A program made the translations under genes and the position numbers. From contig NZ_WEGL01000004.1 of the NCBI RefSeq assembly GCF_009604455.1, forward strand, positions 760,510-824,509: a DNA stretch of 64,000 bases. Direction: 5' to 3'. Origin of the DNA: Streptomyces sp. RB17. GTDB taxonomy: Bacteria; Actinomycetota; Actinomycetes; Streptomycetales; Streptomycetaceae. Below, in pieces: positions 1 to 8,312 of this stretch (position 1 is its first letter; every line of letters starts with the position of its first letter). The notes beneath the pieces are model-generated. The model was not told the origin of the DNA and did no database searches. It worked only from the letters and a program-made list of their open reading frames with translations.

Positions 1-2022
1 TTCCGTGGGCCGGTCATGTGGATCGTGCTGGCCGTCCTTGCCGTGGTCGTGTTGATGCAGGTCGTCGGCTCGTCCGGCGGCTACAAGACGGTGGACACCG
101 GCCAGGTCGTCGCAGCGATCACTGACAACAGGGTCCAGTCGGCCAAGCTCACCACCGGCGACGAGCAGACCATCAAGGTCACCCTCAAGGACGGCCAGAA
201 GGTCGACGGCAGCTCCAAGATCCAGGCGAGCTACATCGGCGACCAGGGCGTGACCATCGCCGGCCAGCTGCAGACCAAGTACCAGGACAAGCAGATTCCG
301 GACGGCTACACGGTCTCGCCGTCCAAGCAGAACCCGTTCGTCGGTGTCCTGCTCTCCCTGCTGCCCTTCGTCCTCATCGTGGTCGTCTTCCTGTTCCTGA
401 TGAACCAGATGCAGGGCGGCGGCTCCCGGGTCATGAACTTCGGCAAGTCCAAGGCCAAGCTCATCACCAAGGACACCCCGAAGACCACCTTCTCCGACGT
501 CGCCGGCTGCGACGAGGCCGTCGAGGAACTCCACGAGATCAAGGAGTTCCTGCAGGAGCCGGCCAAGTTCCAGGCCGTCGGCGCCAAGATCCCCAAGGGT
601 GTGCTGCTCTACGGCCGCCCCGGTACCGGTAAGACCCTCCTCGCCCGCGCCGTTGCCGGCGAGGCAGGTGTCCCCTTCTACTCGATCTCCGGCTCCGACT
701 TCGTCGAGATGTTCGTCGGTGTCGGTGCCTCCCGGGTCCGTGACCTGTTCGAGCAGGCCAAGGCGAACGCCCCGGCGATCGTCTTCGTCGACGAGATCGA
801 CGCGGTCGGCCGCCATCGCGGCGCCGGCCTCGGCGGTGGTCACGACGAGCGCGAGCAGACCCTGAACCAACTGCTCGTCGAGATGGACGGCTTCGACGTC
901 AAGGGCGGCGTGATCCTCATCGCCGCCACGAACCGCCCGGACATCCTCGACCCGGCACTGCTCCGCCCCGGCCGCTTCGACCGGCAGATCGCGGTCGACC
1001 CGCCGGACCTGCAGGGCCGCCTGGAGATCCTCAAGGTCCACCAGAAGGGCAAGCCGGTCGCGCCCGACGTCGACCTGTCCGCCGTCGCCCGCCGCACCCC
1101 CGGCATGACGGGCGCCGACCTCGCGAACGTGCTGAACGAGGCGGCCCTCCTGACGGCCCGCGGCGACCAGAAGCTGATCGACAACCGAGCGCTGGACGAG
1201 GCGATCGACCGTGTGGTCGCGGGCCCGCAGAAGCGGACCCGGATCATGTCGGACAAGGAGAAGAAGATCACCGCGTACCACGAGGGCGGTCACGCCCTGG
1301 TCGCGGCGGCCTCGCCGAACTCCGACCCGGTCCACAAGATCACGATCCTGTCCCGCGGCCGTGCCCTCGGCTACACGATGGTCCTGCCGGACGAGGACAA
1401 GTACTCGACCACGCGCAACGAGATGCTCGACCAGCTCGCCTACATGCTGGGCGGCCGCGCCGCCGAGGAACTGGTCTTCCACGACCCGACCACCGGCGCC
1501 GCGAACGACATCGAGAAGGCCACCAACCTGGCCCGCGCGATGGTCACCCAGTACGGCATGACCGAGCGGCTCGGCGCCATCAAGTTCGGTGGCGACAACA
1601 GCGAGCCCTTCCTCGGACGTGAGATGGCTCACCAGCGCGACTACTCGGAAGAGGTCGCCGCGCTGGTGGACGAAGAGGTCAAGAAGCTCATCGAGACCGC
1701 GCACAACGAGGCCTGGGAGATCCTGGTCGAGAACCGCGACGTGCTCGACCAGCTCGTCCTTCACCTGCTGGAGAAGGAGACCCTGGGCAAGGAGGAGATC
1801 GCCGAGGTCTTCGCCCCCATCGTCAAGCGCCCGCCGCGGCCCGCCTGGACCGGCTCCTCCCGCCGCACGCCGTCCACCCGCCCGCCGGTGCTCTCCCCGA
1901 AGGAGCTGGCACTGACGAACGGCGCGAACGGCGCGACGGCCGCGATCAGCACGGCCAAGTCCACGGCCGCGGAGTCCGCCCCGGTGACGGACCAGACTCC
2001 GGAGGACCGTCCGGAGAGCTGA
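1..2022 (+). CDS. ftsH: ATP-dependent zinc metalloprotease FtsH (5' end missing)
   Basis: Membrane-anchored AAA+ protease that degrades misassembled membrane proteins and some soluble regulators. The reading frame is open from base 1 (F-R-G-P-V before the first Met at base 16), so the true start lies upstream of the window and only a few codons are missing. Visible parts: an N-terminal membrane segment, an extracytoplasmic loop, a second membrane segment (bases about 330-410), Walker A GRPGTGKT (most relatives have GPPGTGKT), Walker B VFVDEID, the second-region-of-homology arginines, and the zinc motif HEGGH with the downstream acidic ligand region. The C-terminal tail is Ala/Thr-rich. It is followed by folE, the usual neighbour in this genus. 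Confidence 0.97.
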   Translation, partial: FRGPVMWIVLAVLAVVVLMQVVGSSGGYKTVDTGQVVAAITDNRVQSAKLTTGDEQTIKVTLKDGQKVDGSSKIQASYIGDQGVTIAGQLQTKYQDKQIPDGYTVSPSKQNPFVGVLLSLLPFVLIVVVFLFLMNQMQGGGSRVMNFGKSKAKLITKDTPKTTFSDVAGCDEAVEELHEIKEFLQEPAKFQAVGAKIPKGVLLYGRPGTGKTLLARAVAGEAGVPFYSISGSDFVEMFVGVGASRVRDLFEQAKANAPAIVFVDEIDAVGRHRGAGLGGGHDEREQTLNQLLVEMDGFDVKGGVILIAATNRPDILDPALLRPGRFDRQIAVDPPDLQGRLEILKVHQKGKPVAPDVDLSAVARRTPGMTGADLANVLNEAALLTARGDQKLIDNRALDEAIDRVVAGPQKRTRIMSDKEKKITAYHEGGHALVAAASPNSDPVHKITILSRGRALGYTMVLPDEDKYSTTRNEMLDQLAYMLGGRAAEELVFHDPTTGAANDIEKATNLARAMVTQYGMTERLGAIKFGGDNSEPFLGREMAHQRDYSEEVAALVDEEVKKLIETAHNEAWEILVENRDVLDQLVLHLLEKETLGKEEIAEVFAPIVKRPPRPAWTGSSRRTPSTRPPVLSPKELALTNGANGATAAISTAKSTAAESAPVTDQTPEDRPES

Positions 2023-2049
2023 CCGCGTTTCGGCCAATCGGCCTGGAAT

Positions 2050-2092
2050 GAACGCCGCGCCCACCAGGTTTTAGCCTGGGGGCGCGGCGTTC
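2050..2092 (+). terminator. Strong hairpin between ftsH and folE
   Basis: A 13-bp perfect stem (GAACGCCGCGCCC pairing with GGGCGCGGCGTTC) encloses a further 5-bp stem (CCAGG/CCTGG) with a TTTTAG loop. It sits 28 bases after the ftsH stop and 63 bases before folE. There is no U-run, which is common for Streptomyces terminators. It probably ends or attenuates ftsH transcription. Confidence 0.75.
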
Positions 2093-2155
2093 GTATGTCC
2101 GCATGCACGCGCGTGGCCGCCGCCACGCGACAGAGGTACAGGATCGAGGAAGCAC

Positions 2156-2761
2156 ATGACCGACCCGGTGACGCTGGACGGCGAAGCCCCCATCGGCGAA
2201 TTCGACGAGAAGCGCGCCGAGAACGCCGTACGGGAACTGCTGATCGCGGTCGGCGAGGACCCGGACCGGGAGGGCCTCAGGGAGACACCGGCGCGCGTGG
2301 CGCGGGCCTACAGGGAGATCTTCGCGGGCCTGTGGCAGCGGCCCGAGGACGTGCTCACCACGACGTTCGACCTCGGCCACGACGAGATGGTGCTCGTGAA
2401 GGACATCGAGGTGTACTCCACTTGTGAGCATCATCTGGTGCCGTTCCGGGGCGTCGCCCACGTCGGCTACATCCCGTCCGTGACCGGAAAGATCACCGGT
2501 CTGTCCAAGCTGGCCCGCCTGGTGGACGTCTATGCCCGTCGGCCGCAGGTGCAGGAACGGCTCACCACGCAGATCGCGGACTCCCTGATGGAGATCCTGG
2601 AGCCGCGGGGCGTCATCGTGGTCGTCGAGTGCGAGCACATGTGCATGTCCATGCGCGGCATCCGCAAGCCGGGCGCGAAGACCATAACGTCCGCCGTGCG
2701 CGGTCAGCTGCGGGACGCGGCGACGCGGAACGAGGCCATGAGCCTGATCATGGCGCGCTGA
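2156..2761 (+). CDS. folE: GTP cyclohydrolase I
   Basis: Converts GTP to 7,8-dihydroneopterin triphosphate, the first step of tetrahydrofolate synthesis. The 201-residue protein has the family size. Zinc and active-site motifs are intact: S-T-C-E-H-H near residue 88, and E-C-E-H-M-C-M-S-M-R-G near residue 158. A purine-rich ribosome site (GAGGAAGC) precedes the ATG. It is transcribed toward the minus-strand folate genes, so the pathway is split over two convergent units; a hairpin separates them. Confidence 0.97.
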   Translation: MTDPVTLDGEAPIGEFDEKRAENAVRELLIAVGEDPDREGLRETPARVARAYREIFAGLWQRPEDVLTTTFDLGHDEMVLVKDIEVYSTCEHHLVPFRGVAHVGYIPSVTGKITGLSKLARLVDVYARRPQVQERLTTQIADSLMEILEPRGVIVVVECEHMCMSMRGIRKPGAKTITSAVRGQLRDAATRNEAMSLIMAR

Positions 2762-2772
2762 ACCGCTGCTTG

Positions 2773-2801
2773 GGGAAACCGGCGGTCAGGCCGCCGGTTC
2801 C
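2773..2801. terminator. Bidirectional terminator between folE and the DUF3180 gene
   Basis: A 9-bp stem AACCGGCGG/CCGCCGGTT with a 5-base loop lies between the convergent folE and DUF3180 genes. The stop codon of the DUF3180 gene (2786-2788) falls in the loop. Confidence 0.65.
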
Positions 2802-3274
2802 GCTCCCGGGGGGTTCTGGTCCTCGTCCTCCGGGAGCTTGCACACCCGCTCCAGGAACAGGGCCGCCGCTATGACACCGATGCCGGCCAGGACCGAGAAG
2901 CCGGCGTACACGGCCTGGTCACGGCGGGCGGAGATGTCGAGAAGCTCCAGCAGGAAGACGCCCGTGCCGCCGTACATGCCGGAGACGAGGGCGGCGACCA
3001 GGGCGCTGGCCTGACCGAAGACGACCGCGCGGGCGGCCATCAGGGGGTCGACGCCCTTTGCGCCGGGGCGGCGCTCGCGCTGGGCCCTGAGACGGGCGCG
3101 CAGGGAGAGCGCCGTCGAGAGCAGGACCACCGCGATCAGGGCGAGCACGATGGGGGCGGCCAGGGGGACGCTGGGAAGGGTCCCGATCGAGTTCCAGAGG
3201 CGGGCGCCCGCCCAGGACAGGATGCCGGCCACGACGAACACGCCTGCCAGCAACCTGATGCGCAGCTCTCTCAC
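2786..3274 (-). CDS. DUF3180 family membrane protein
   Basis: A 162-residue protein of unknown function with about four predicted membrane segments (roughly residues 8-24, 38-58, 83-105 and 120-142) and a hydrophilic acidic C-terminus. It matches what I know of DUF3180, an actinobacterial family usually encoded just after folK. The GTG start is preceded by GAAGGG at good spacing. It is the last gene of the folP-NTF2-folB-folK group, about 80 bases beyond folK. A link to folate synthesis or transport rests on location only. Confidence 0.8.
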   Translation of the reverse strand: MRELRIRLLAGVFVVAGILSWAGARLWNSIGTLPSVPLAAPIVLALIAVVLLSTALSLRARLRAQRERRPGAKGVDPLMAARAVVFGQASALVAALVSGMYGGTGVFLLELLDISARRDQAVYAGFSVLAGIGVIAAALFLERVCKLPEDEDQNPPGAEPAA

Positions 3275-3354
3275 GGTGTCCCTTCAGCTCCCCCGGACCG
3301 GTCCGGACTGCGGTCGTCTCGACCTTGTCGTTCGAGTCGTCTTGACCTTAACGA

Positions 3355-3966
3355 CTATTCAGGCAGTCGGAGTTCCAGGTCCGCTCGGGGCTGGACGCCC
3401 GCACGGGTGACGGCCGCAAGCAGGTCGGCCACCGGGCCGCGGCCGGGCAGCTGGGCCTGCGGGTCCACGTCGTGCCAGGGGGCGAGCACGAAGGCGCGCT
3501 CGTGGGCACGCGGGTGGGGCAGGGTGAGCTGCGGGTCGTCGGAGGTGACGTCGGCGTAGGCGACGATGTCGACGTCCAGGGTGCGCGGGCCCCAGTGCTC
3601 GTCGCGGACGCGCTGGTACGCCTCCTCGATGGCGTGTGCCCGCTCCAGGAGGGAGGACGGGGGCAGAGTGGTCTTGAGGACCACGACCGCGTTGAAGTAC
3701 GACGGCTGGCTGCCGGGTGCCACGCCCCAGGGCTCCGTCTCGTACACCGGGGAGACGGCCTTCACACGGACACCGGGGGTGTCCTCCAGCGCGTCGACGG
3801 CGCCCTGGAGGGTCTCCAGGCGGTTGCCGAGGTTGGCGCCGATGGAGATGACGGCCCATTTCGGGTTCTGCAGGGTCGTGTCGGCGGCGTCGACCTTCTC
3901 GACGACCGAGGCGGGCACCGGCTGGACGGTCGGGTCGCTGTGACCCTGGAGGAAAGGTCGGGTCAT
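3355..3966 (-). CDS. folK: 2-amino-4-hydroxy-6-hydroxymethyldihydropteridine pyrophosphokinase
   Basis: Transfers pyrophosphate from ATP to 6-hydroxymethyl-7,8-dihydropterin, making the substrate for FolP. The 203-residue protein has the N-terminal S-I-G-A-N-L-G-N motif and the HPPK signature G-P-R-T-L-D-V-D-I-V. A 35-residue N-terminal extension before the conserved fold is common in this genus. Its ATG overlaps the folB stop by 4 bases, so the two are translationally coupled. Confidence 0.95.
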   Translation of the reverse strand: MTRPFLQGHSDPTVQPVPASVVEKVDAADTTLQNPKWAVISIGANLGNRLETLQGAVDALEDTPGVRVKAVSPVYETEPWGVAPGSQPSYFNAVVVLKTTLPPSSLLERAHAIEEAYQRVRDEHWGPRTLDVDIVAYADVTSDDPQLTLPHPRAHERAFVLAPWHDVDPQAQLPGRGPVADLLAAVTRAGVQPRADLELRLPE

Positions 3967-4322
3967 ACTCGGCTCCGGGTGATGGTGACGGTCACGTCGT
4001 CGAAGGGGACGGTGATCGGCGCGTCCGGCTTGTGGACGCAGACCTCGACCTGCTGTACCCCTTCGTGCTTCAGGCAGGTCTGGGCGATCCGCGCGGCGAG
4101 GGTCTCGATGAGGTTCACCGGCTCACCCTCGACCACGGCCACGACCTCCTCGGCCACGATGCCGTAGTGGACGGTCCTCGTCAGGTCGTCGTCGGCCGCC
4201 GCCGGCCGGGTGTCCAGCCCCAGGACGAGATCCACGATGAAGGTCTGTCCCTCCTCGCGCTCCTTGGGGAACACACCGTGGTGCCCGCGGGCCTTGAGGC
4301 CGCGCAGCGCGACACGATCCAC
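3963..4322 (-). CDS. folB: Dihydroneopterin aldolase
   Basis: Cleaves dihydroneopterin to hydroxymethyldihydropterin and glycolaldehyde. I chose the GTG at 4322 because GGAG lies 8 bases upstream and it gives a 119-residue protein, the usual FolB length; the longer open frame upstream is low-complexity Pro/Gly/Arg. Seen: L-K-A-R-G-H-H-G-V-F near the N-terminus, the dimer-forming T-V-H-Y-G-I segment and the conserved N-L-I-E-T-L-A motif. It overlaps folK by 4 bases. Confidence 0.93.
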   Translation of the reverse strand: MDRVALRGLKARGHHGVFPKEREEGQTFIVDLVLGLDTRPAAADDDLTRTVHYGIVAEEVVAVVEGEPVNLIETLAARIAQTCLKHEGVQQVEVCVHKPDAPITVPFDDVTVTITRSRV

Positions 4323-4464
4323 GCGAATCACTCCTGCAATCGTCGGGAAGGACCGGTCCGTACCACGTGCGGGCGGCACACCGTCCCCGGACGAATCTAC
4401 CTGCGGGCACTGACAAAGCCGGGCCGCGGGGCGCGGGCCCGGGCCGGGACCACGAGGGTTCATC

Positions 4465-4527
4465 CCGTGTTTCCCCAGGGAAACACGGCCGTGTCATGGG
4501 CTGGTAGCGGCTTCTACCCCGGGGTAG
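4465..4527. promoter_or_regulatory. Two palindromes upstream of folB
   Basis: In the gap between the NTF2-like gene and folB there is an 11-bp inverted repeat with a 2-bp spacer (CCGTGTTTCCC-CA-GGGAAACACGG, 4465-4488) and a perfect 14-bp palindrome CTACCCCGGGGTAG (4514-4527). Their compact symmetry suits protein binding at least as well as termination. No regulator gene is adjacent. Confidence 0.45.
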
Positions 4528-4570
4528 GTGATTCCAACCACTTCTTGGCCTCTGTGGAGCGTCTACCCGC

Positions 4571-5122
4571 TCAGGCGAGGGGTCCGCCGTCGGGATCCGC
4601 GCCGCCCACACCTTCCACGCCGTCCGTGCCGGTCTCGCCGTCCTCGTCGTCGCTCTCCGCCAGCACGGGGGAGGCGTGGTGCGACCAGAGTTTCCAGCCG
4701 GAGGGTGTGCGCCGGAACACGTTCGTGGCGACGACGAGCTGGCCGACCAGCGGCCCCAGTTCCGCGCCGTCCTCGGGGGCGGGGCCGCCGCTGAGGATGT
4801 TCTCGGTGCAGGTGACGAGCGCGGTGTCGCCGGTGACGGAGACGTGCACATCGGTGAGGAAGAACTGGATGTAGTCGGTGTTCGCCATGATCAGGGCGTA
4901 CGACCTGAGGACCTCGCCGCGGCCGGTGAGCACCGGCCAGCCGGGGTGCACGCACGAGACCACACCGGTGTCCGCCGGGTCGTGGTACTCCTCGTCCACG
5001 CCGAGGTCGGCGGGGGTGAGCCAGAGGGAGGACAGCTCCTCGAAGTCACCGCGTTCCATCGCCTCGTAGAAGGCGGTGTTGGCGGCCTCCACCTGCTCGA
5101 CGTCGGTGTGAGGGGCGCTCAC
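4571..5122 (-). CDS. NTF2-like / SnoaL-like fold protein
   Basis: A 183-residue protein with the pattern of the NTF2-like superfamily: an N-terminal helix (V-E-A-A-N-T-A-F-Y-E-A-M-E-R-G-D), then C-V-H-P-G-W, and a strand-rich half with conserved Trp residues (L-W-S-H-H-A-S). The C-terminus is acidic and Gly-rich. It is coupled to folP by a 4-base overlap and lies inside the folate operon in this genus. The reaction, if any, is unknown; a role in pterin handling is only an inference from position. Confidence 0.8.
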   Translation of the reverse strand: MSAPHTDVEQVEAANTAFYEAMERGDFEELSSLWLTPADLGVDEEYHDPADTGVVSCVHPGWPVLTGRGEVLRSYALIMANTDYIQFFLTDVHVSVTGDTALVTCTENILSGGPAPEDGAELGPLVGQLVVATNVFRRTPSGWKLWSHHASPVLAESDDEDGETGTDGVEGVGGADPDGGPLA

Positions 5123-6123
5123 CGGGCTCCTTCTGCCGCGCGCTCACCACTGGTGCCGGGCGCGCGCCCACTGCCGCACGCCCCGGGTTCCTGCTCGGCG
5201 CTCGGCGCGCTCACTGCTCCACGCGCCCCGCGCTCACTCCGCGTGTCCGGCGCCGTGCCGGCCGTACGCGCCTCCTCCACGGCGCGCGCGACCCGGACCG
5301 CGTCCGCAGTGGCGCGTACCTCGTGGACGCGCACCGCCCATGCGCCGGAGTGCGCCGCGAGTGCGGAGACGGCGGCCGTGGCGGCGTCGCGCTCCCGGGC
5401 CGGCGGGGGCGCGCCCTCGGCTCCGGCGAGGACGCGGCCGAGGAACCGCTTGCGGGACGCGGCGACCAGCAGGGGGTGGCCGAGGGCGCGCAGGCGGTCG
5501 AGGTGGGCGAGGAGGGTGAGGTCGTGCTCGGCCTCCTTGGAGAAGCCCAGCCCGGGGTCGACGACGATGCGGTCGGGGGCGATGCCGCCGGCCAGAACCG
5601 CCTCCACGCGTGCGTGCAGTTCGTCCACGACTTCGGTGACGACGTCCTCGTAGACGCCCTTGACGTTGCCGCCCTGGAGGAAGCCGCGCCAGTGCATGAC
5701 GACGAACGGGGCGCCCGCGGCGGCGACCACCGGGATCATCGCGGGGTCGGCGAGGCCACCGCTGACGTCGTTGACGAGGGCGGCGCCGGCCGCGAGGGAC
5801 TGTTCGGCGACGGAGGCGCGCATGGTGTCGACCGAGACGACGACGCCTTCGGAGGCGAGGCCCCGGACGACCGGGATGACCCGCCTGAGTTCCTCGGCCT
5901 CGTCCACCCGGGTGGCGCCGGGGCGGGTGGACTCGCCGCCGACGTCGACGAGGTCCGCGCCCTCGGTGACGAGGTCCAGGCCGTGCTTGACGGCGGCGGT
6001 CGTGTCGAACCAGCGGCCGCCGTCGGAGAAGGAATCGGGGGTCACGTTGACGACACCCATGACCGCGCACCGGTTCCATACCGGAAGGCCGGCCACCCGG
6101 CCGCGCCCGCTGAGGTTGTTCAT
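5119..6123 (-). CDS. folP: Dihydropteroate synthase
   Basis: Condenses hydroxymethyldihydropterin pyrophosphate with p-aminobenzoate; the sulfonamide target. Signatures present: N-V-T-P-D-S-F-S-D-G-G near residue 25, G-G-E-S-T-R-P-G-A near 65, and N-D-V-S-G-G. I chose the ATG at 6123: there is no ribosome site, but TACGCT lies 6 bases upstream, the leaderless pattern. The last 50 residues or so are a low-complexity Ala/Gly/Ser extension beyond the TIM barrel. First gene of the minus-strand folate operon. Confidence 0.95.
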   Translation of the reverse strand: MNNLSGRGRVAGLPVWNRCAVMGVVNVTPDSFSDGGRWFDTTAAVKHGLDLVTEGADLVDVGGESTRPGATRVDEAEELRRVIPVVRGLASEGVVVSVDTMRASVAEQSLAAGAALVNDVSGGLADPAMIPVVAAAGAPFVVMHWRGFLQGGNVKGVYEDVVTEVVDELHARVEAVLAGGIAPDRIVVDPGLGFSKEAEHDLTLLAHLDRLRALGHPLLVAASRKRFLGRVLAGAEGAPPPARERDAATAAVSALAAHSGAWAVRVHEVRATADAVRVARAVEEARTAGTAPDTRSERGARGAVSAPSAEQEPGACGSGRAPGTSGERAAEGAR

Positions 6124-6271
6124 ACGTTCAGCGTAGGCCCAGCAGGGCGCCGGGAACGCGCGGCGGCCCGGGCGGGAGCCCCTGTGCTGGAGGGGTTGGG
6201 GTGCCCGCCCGGGCCCGTTCTCGGCCGCACCACCACCAGGGCGTGCGGTGCCCATGGCCGTCCCGCGGCGT

Positions 6272-8170
6272 TCAGGCCGCGCGGACGTCCCGTTCCGCCA
6301 TGGCGTGCGCGCAGGGGCGCTCGGCGGCCGCCCTGCGCCGGCGCAGGAAGCGCGGGAGCGGCAGGGCGAGGTCGACGAAGCCCTCCGCCTGCATGGCGGC
6401 GAACCCGATGCGGGGCAGGTCGGCGTTGTTCCGGTAGACCACGAAGCGGGGTTCCCAGCGCGGCTGGAACTTGGCGTTGAACTTGTACAGCGACTCGATC
6501 TGGAACCAGCGCGAGAGGAAGACCAGCAGTCCGCGCCAGGCGCGCAGCACCGGCCCGGCGCCGATCTTCTCGCCGCGGGCGAGGGCGGAGCGGAACATCG
6601 CGAAGTTCAGCGAGATCCGGGTGATGCCGAACTTCGGCGCGGCCTGGAGGGCGGCGACGATGAGCAGTTCGTTCATGCCGGGGTCGGCGCTGCGGTCGCG
6701 GCGCATCAGATCCAGCGAGGCGCCGTCCTTGCCCCAGGGCACGAAGTGCAGGACCGCCTTCAGGTCGCCGTACTCGCCGGGCGCGTCGTCCTGCTTGTGC
6801 GCGGTGGCGATCAGGCAGTCGCCGTCGGCGGGGTCGCCGACGCGGCCGAGCGCCATGGAGAAGCCGCGCTCGGTGTCGGTGCCGCGCCAGTCCTCGGCCG
6901 CCCGCCGGATGCGCTCCAGTTCGGCGTCGCCGAGGTCACGAATACGCCGTACCCGGGTTTCGTAGCCGGCTCGCTCGATGCGCTTGACCATTTGTCGCAC
7001 GTTGCGCATCGCGCGTCCGGCGAGGGAGAAATCCGCGACGTCCACCACCGCCTCGTCGCCCAGTTCCAGGGCGTTCAGGCCCGTCTCACGGGTCCACACC
7101 TCGCCGCCCGTCTCCGAGCAGCCCATGACGGCGGGCGTCCAGGAGTGCGCCTTGGCCTCGTCCATGAAGCGCTCGATGGCGCCGGGCCAGGCCTCGACGT
7201 CGCCGATGGGGTCGCCGCTGGCGAGCATCACGCCGGAGACGACGCGGTAGGTGACCGCGGCCTTGCCGCTGGGGGAGAAGACGACCGCCTTGTCGCGGCG
7301 CAGCGCGAAGTGGCCGAGCGAGTCGCGGCGGCCGTGCTTCTCCAGCAGGGCCCGCAGCCGGGACTCGTCCTCCTCGGTGAGGCGGGCGGCCGGGTGTTCG
7401 GGGCGGAAGGCCAGGTAGATGGTGGTGGCGGCGGTGATCCAGCCGAGGGCGCCGAGGGAGAAGGCGACGGTCCAGGACGTGTCGCCCTGGTAGTCGACCG
7501 GGCCCTCGAAGCCGAACAGGCCGTAGACGACGTGCGTCAGCCGGTCGGCCAGGCTCGGATCGCCGATCGTCCGGTGCGGGTGGACGCTGACGATGACGAG
7601 TCCGAGGACGAGAGAACCGGCGCTCATGAGTACGAAGTTGGTAAGAGCGCGCCACCTGCTGCGCGGGTCCGGCAGGGCCGCGAACTGGTCACGATGCACC
7701 AGCAGCGGCACGAGCAGTGCCACCGCGATGAGCACGCCGACGACCGAGTGCCGGTACGTGAACTGCGCCGCCGCGCCCGCGGGCAGCAGCGCGACCGCGG
7801 CCCGCCACGCCCGGCGCTTGCGCCGTTTGAGCCCGTGCGCGAGCAGCAGCAACAGCACGCCGGCGCTCAGCGAGAGCGCTGCCGCGAAGGGCCCGAACGA
7901 GCCCGGCAGCACCTCGGCGATGGCGTGCATACGGCTGTGGCGGAAACGCGGGAACACGCCCGCGGCAATGTCCAGGACGCCCACGAGGGCGGCCGCCCTG
8001 CCGACGAGTACGGGGGCGGCCTCGGGGCGCGGGCCGCGCAGTATGCGCCGCGCCCGGCTTGATCGGCCCGGAACCTCGCCCGACATTTCCCCATCTATCC
8101 TGACAGACATCGCATCCCGTAGTTCTGCGAGAGACCTTGGACCCGGGCCCGATCGGGCATCCGGCGACAT
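6272..8170 (-). CDS. DUF2156 / MprF-like phosphatidylglycerol lysyltransferase-domain protein
   Basis: About 632 residues from the ATG at 8170 (AGAGGG just upstream; the ATG at 8110 is an alternative). The N-terminal 240 residues hold six or seven membrane segments. The C-terminal half has the GNAT-like DUF2156 fold found in MprF and in the N-terminal part of mycobacterial LysX: V-D-V-A-D-F-S-L-A-G near the middle, then S-L-D-L-M-R-R-D and M-N-E-L-L-I. Such enzymes move an amino acid from aminoacyl-tRNA to a lipid and reduce the negative surface charge. No attached lysyl-tRNA synthetase domain is present, so the donor is unknown. Divergent from an esterase gene. Confidence 0.85.
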   Translation of the reverse strand: MSPDARSGPGPRSLAELRDAMSVRIDGEMSGEVPGRSSRARRILRGPRPEAAPVLVGRAAALVGVLDIAAGVFPRFRHSRMHAIAEVLPGSFGPFAAALSLSAGVLLLLLAHGLKRRKRRAWRAAVALLPAGAAAQFTYRHSVVGVLIAVALLVPLLVHRDQFAALPDPRSRWRALTNFVLMSAGSLVLGLVIVSVHPHRTIGDPSLADRLTHVVYGLFGFEGPVDYQGDTSWTVAFSLGALGWITAATTIYLAFRPEHPAARLTEEDESRLRALLEKHGRRDSLGHFALRRDKAVVFSPSGKAAVTYRVVSGVMLASGDPIGDVEAWPGAIERFMDEAKAHSWTPAVMGCSETGGEVWTRETGLNALELGDEAVVDVADFSLAGRAMRNVRQMVKRIERAGYETRVRRIRDLGDAELERIRRAAEDWRGTDTERGFSMALGRVGDPADGDCLIATAHKQDDAPGEYGDLKAVLHFVPWGKDGASLDLMRRDRSADPGMNELLIVAALQAAPKFGITRISLNFAMFRSALARGEKIGAGPVLRAWRGLLVFLSRWFQIESLYKFNAKFQPRWEPRFVVYRNNADLPRIGFAAMQAEGFVDLALPLPRFLRRRRAAAERPCAHAMAERDVRAA

Positions 8171-8312
8171 TGCGCCCTCTAGGACGGTGTCTTGGGGAGA
8201 GAGGTTCACTCCCCACCGGAAAGTCGGGTCAAAGGCCAAGGAAAGCCTCGGGCAAGCCCTCGCGACGAAGTGTGGGCGGGCGCCGGGCGGAGAGCGCAGG
8301 CAGGAACAGCCC

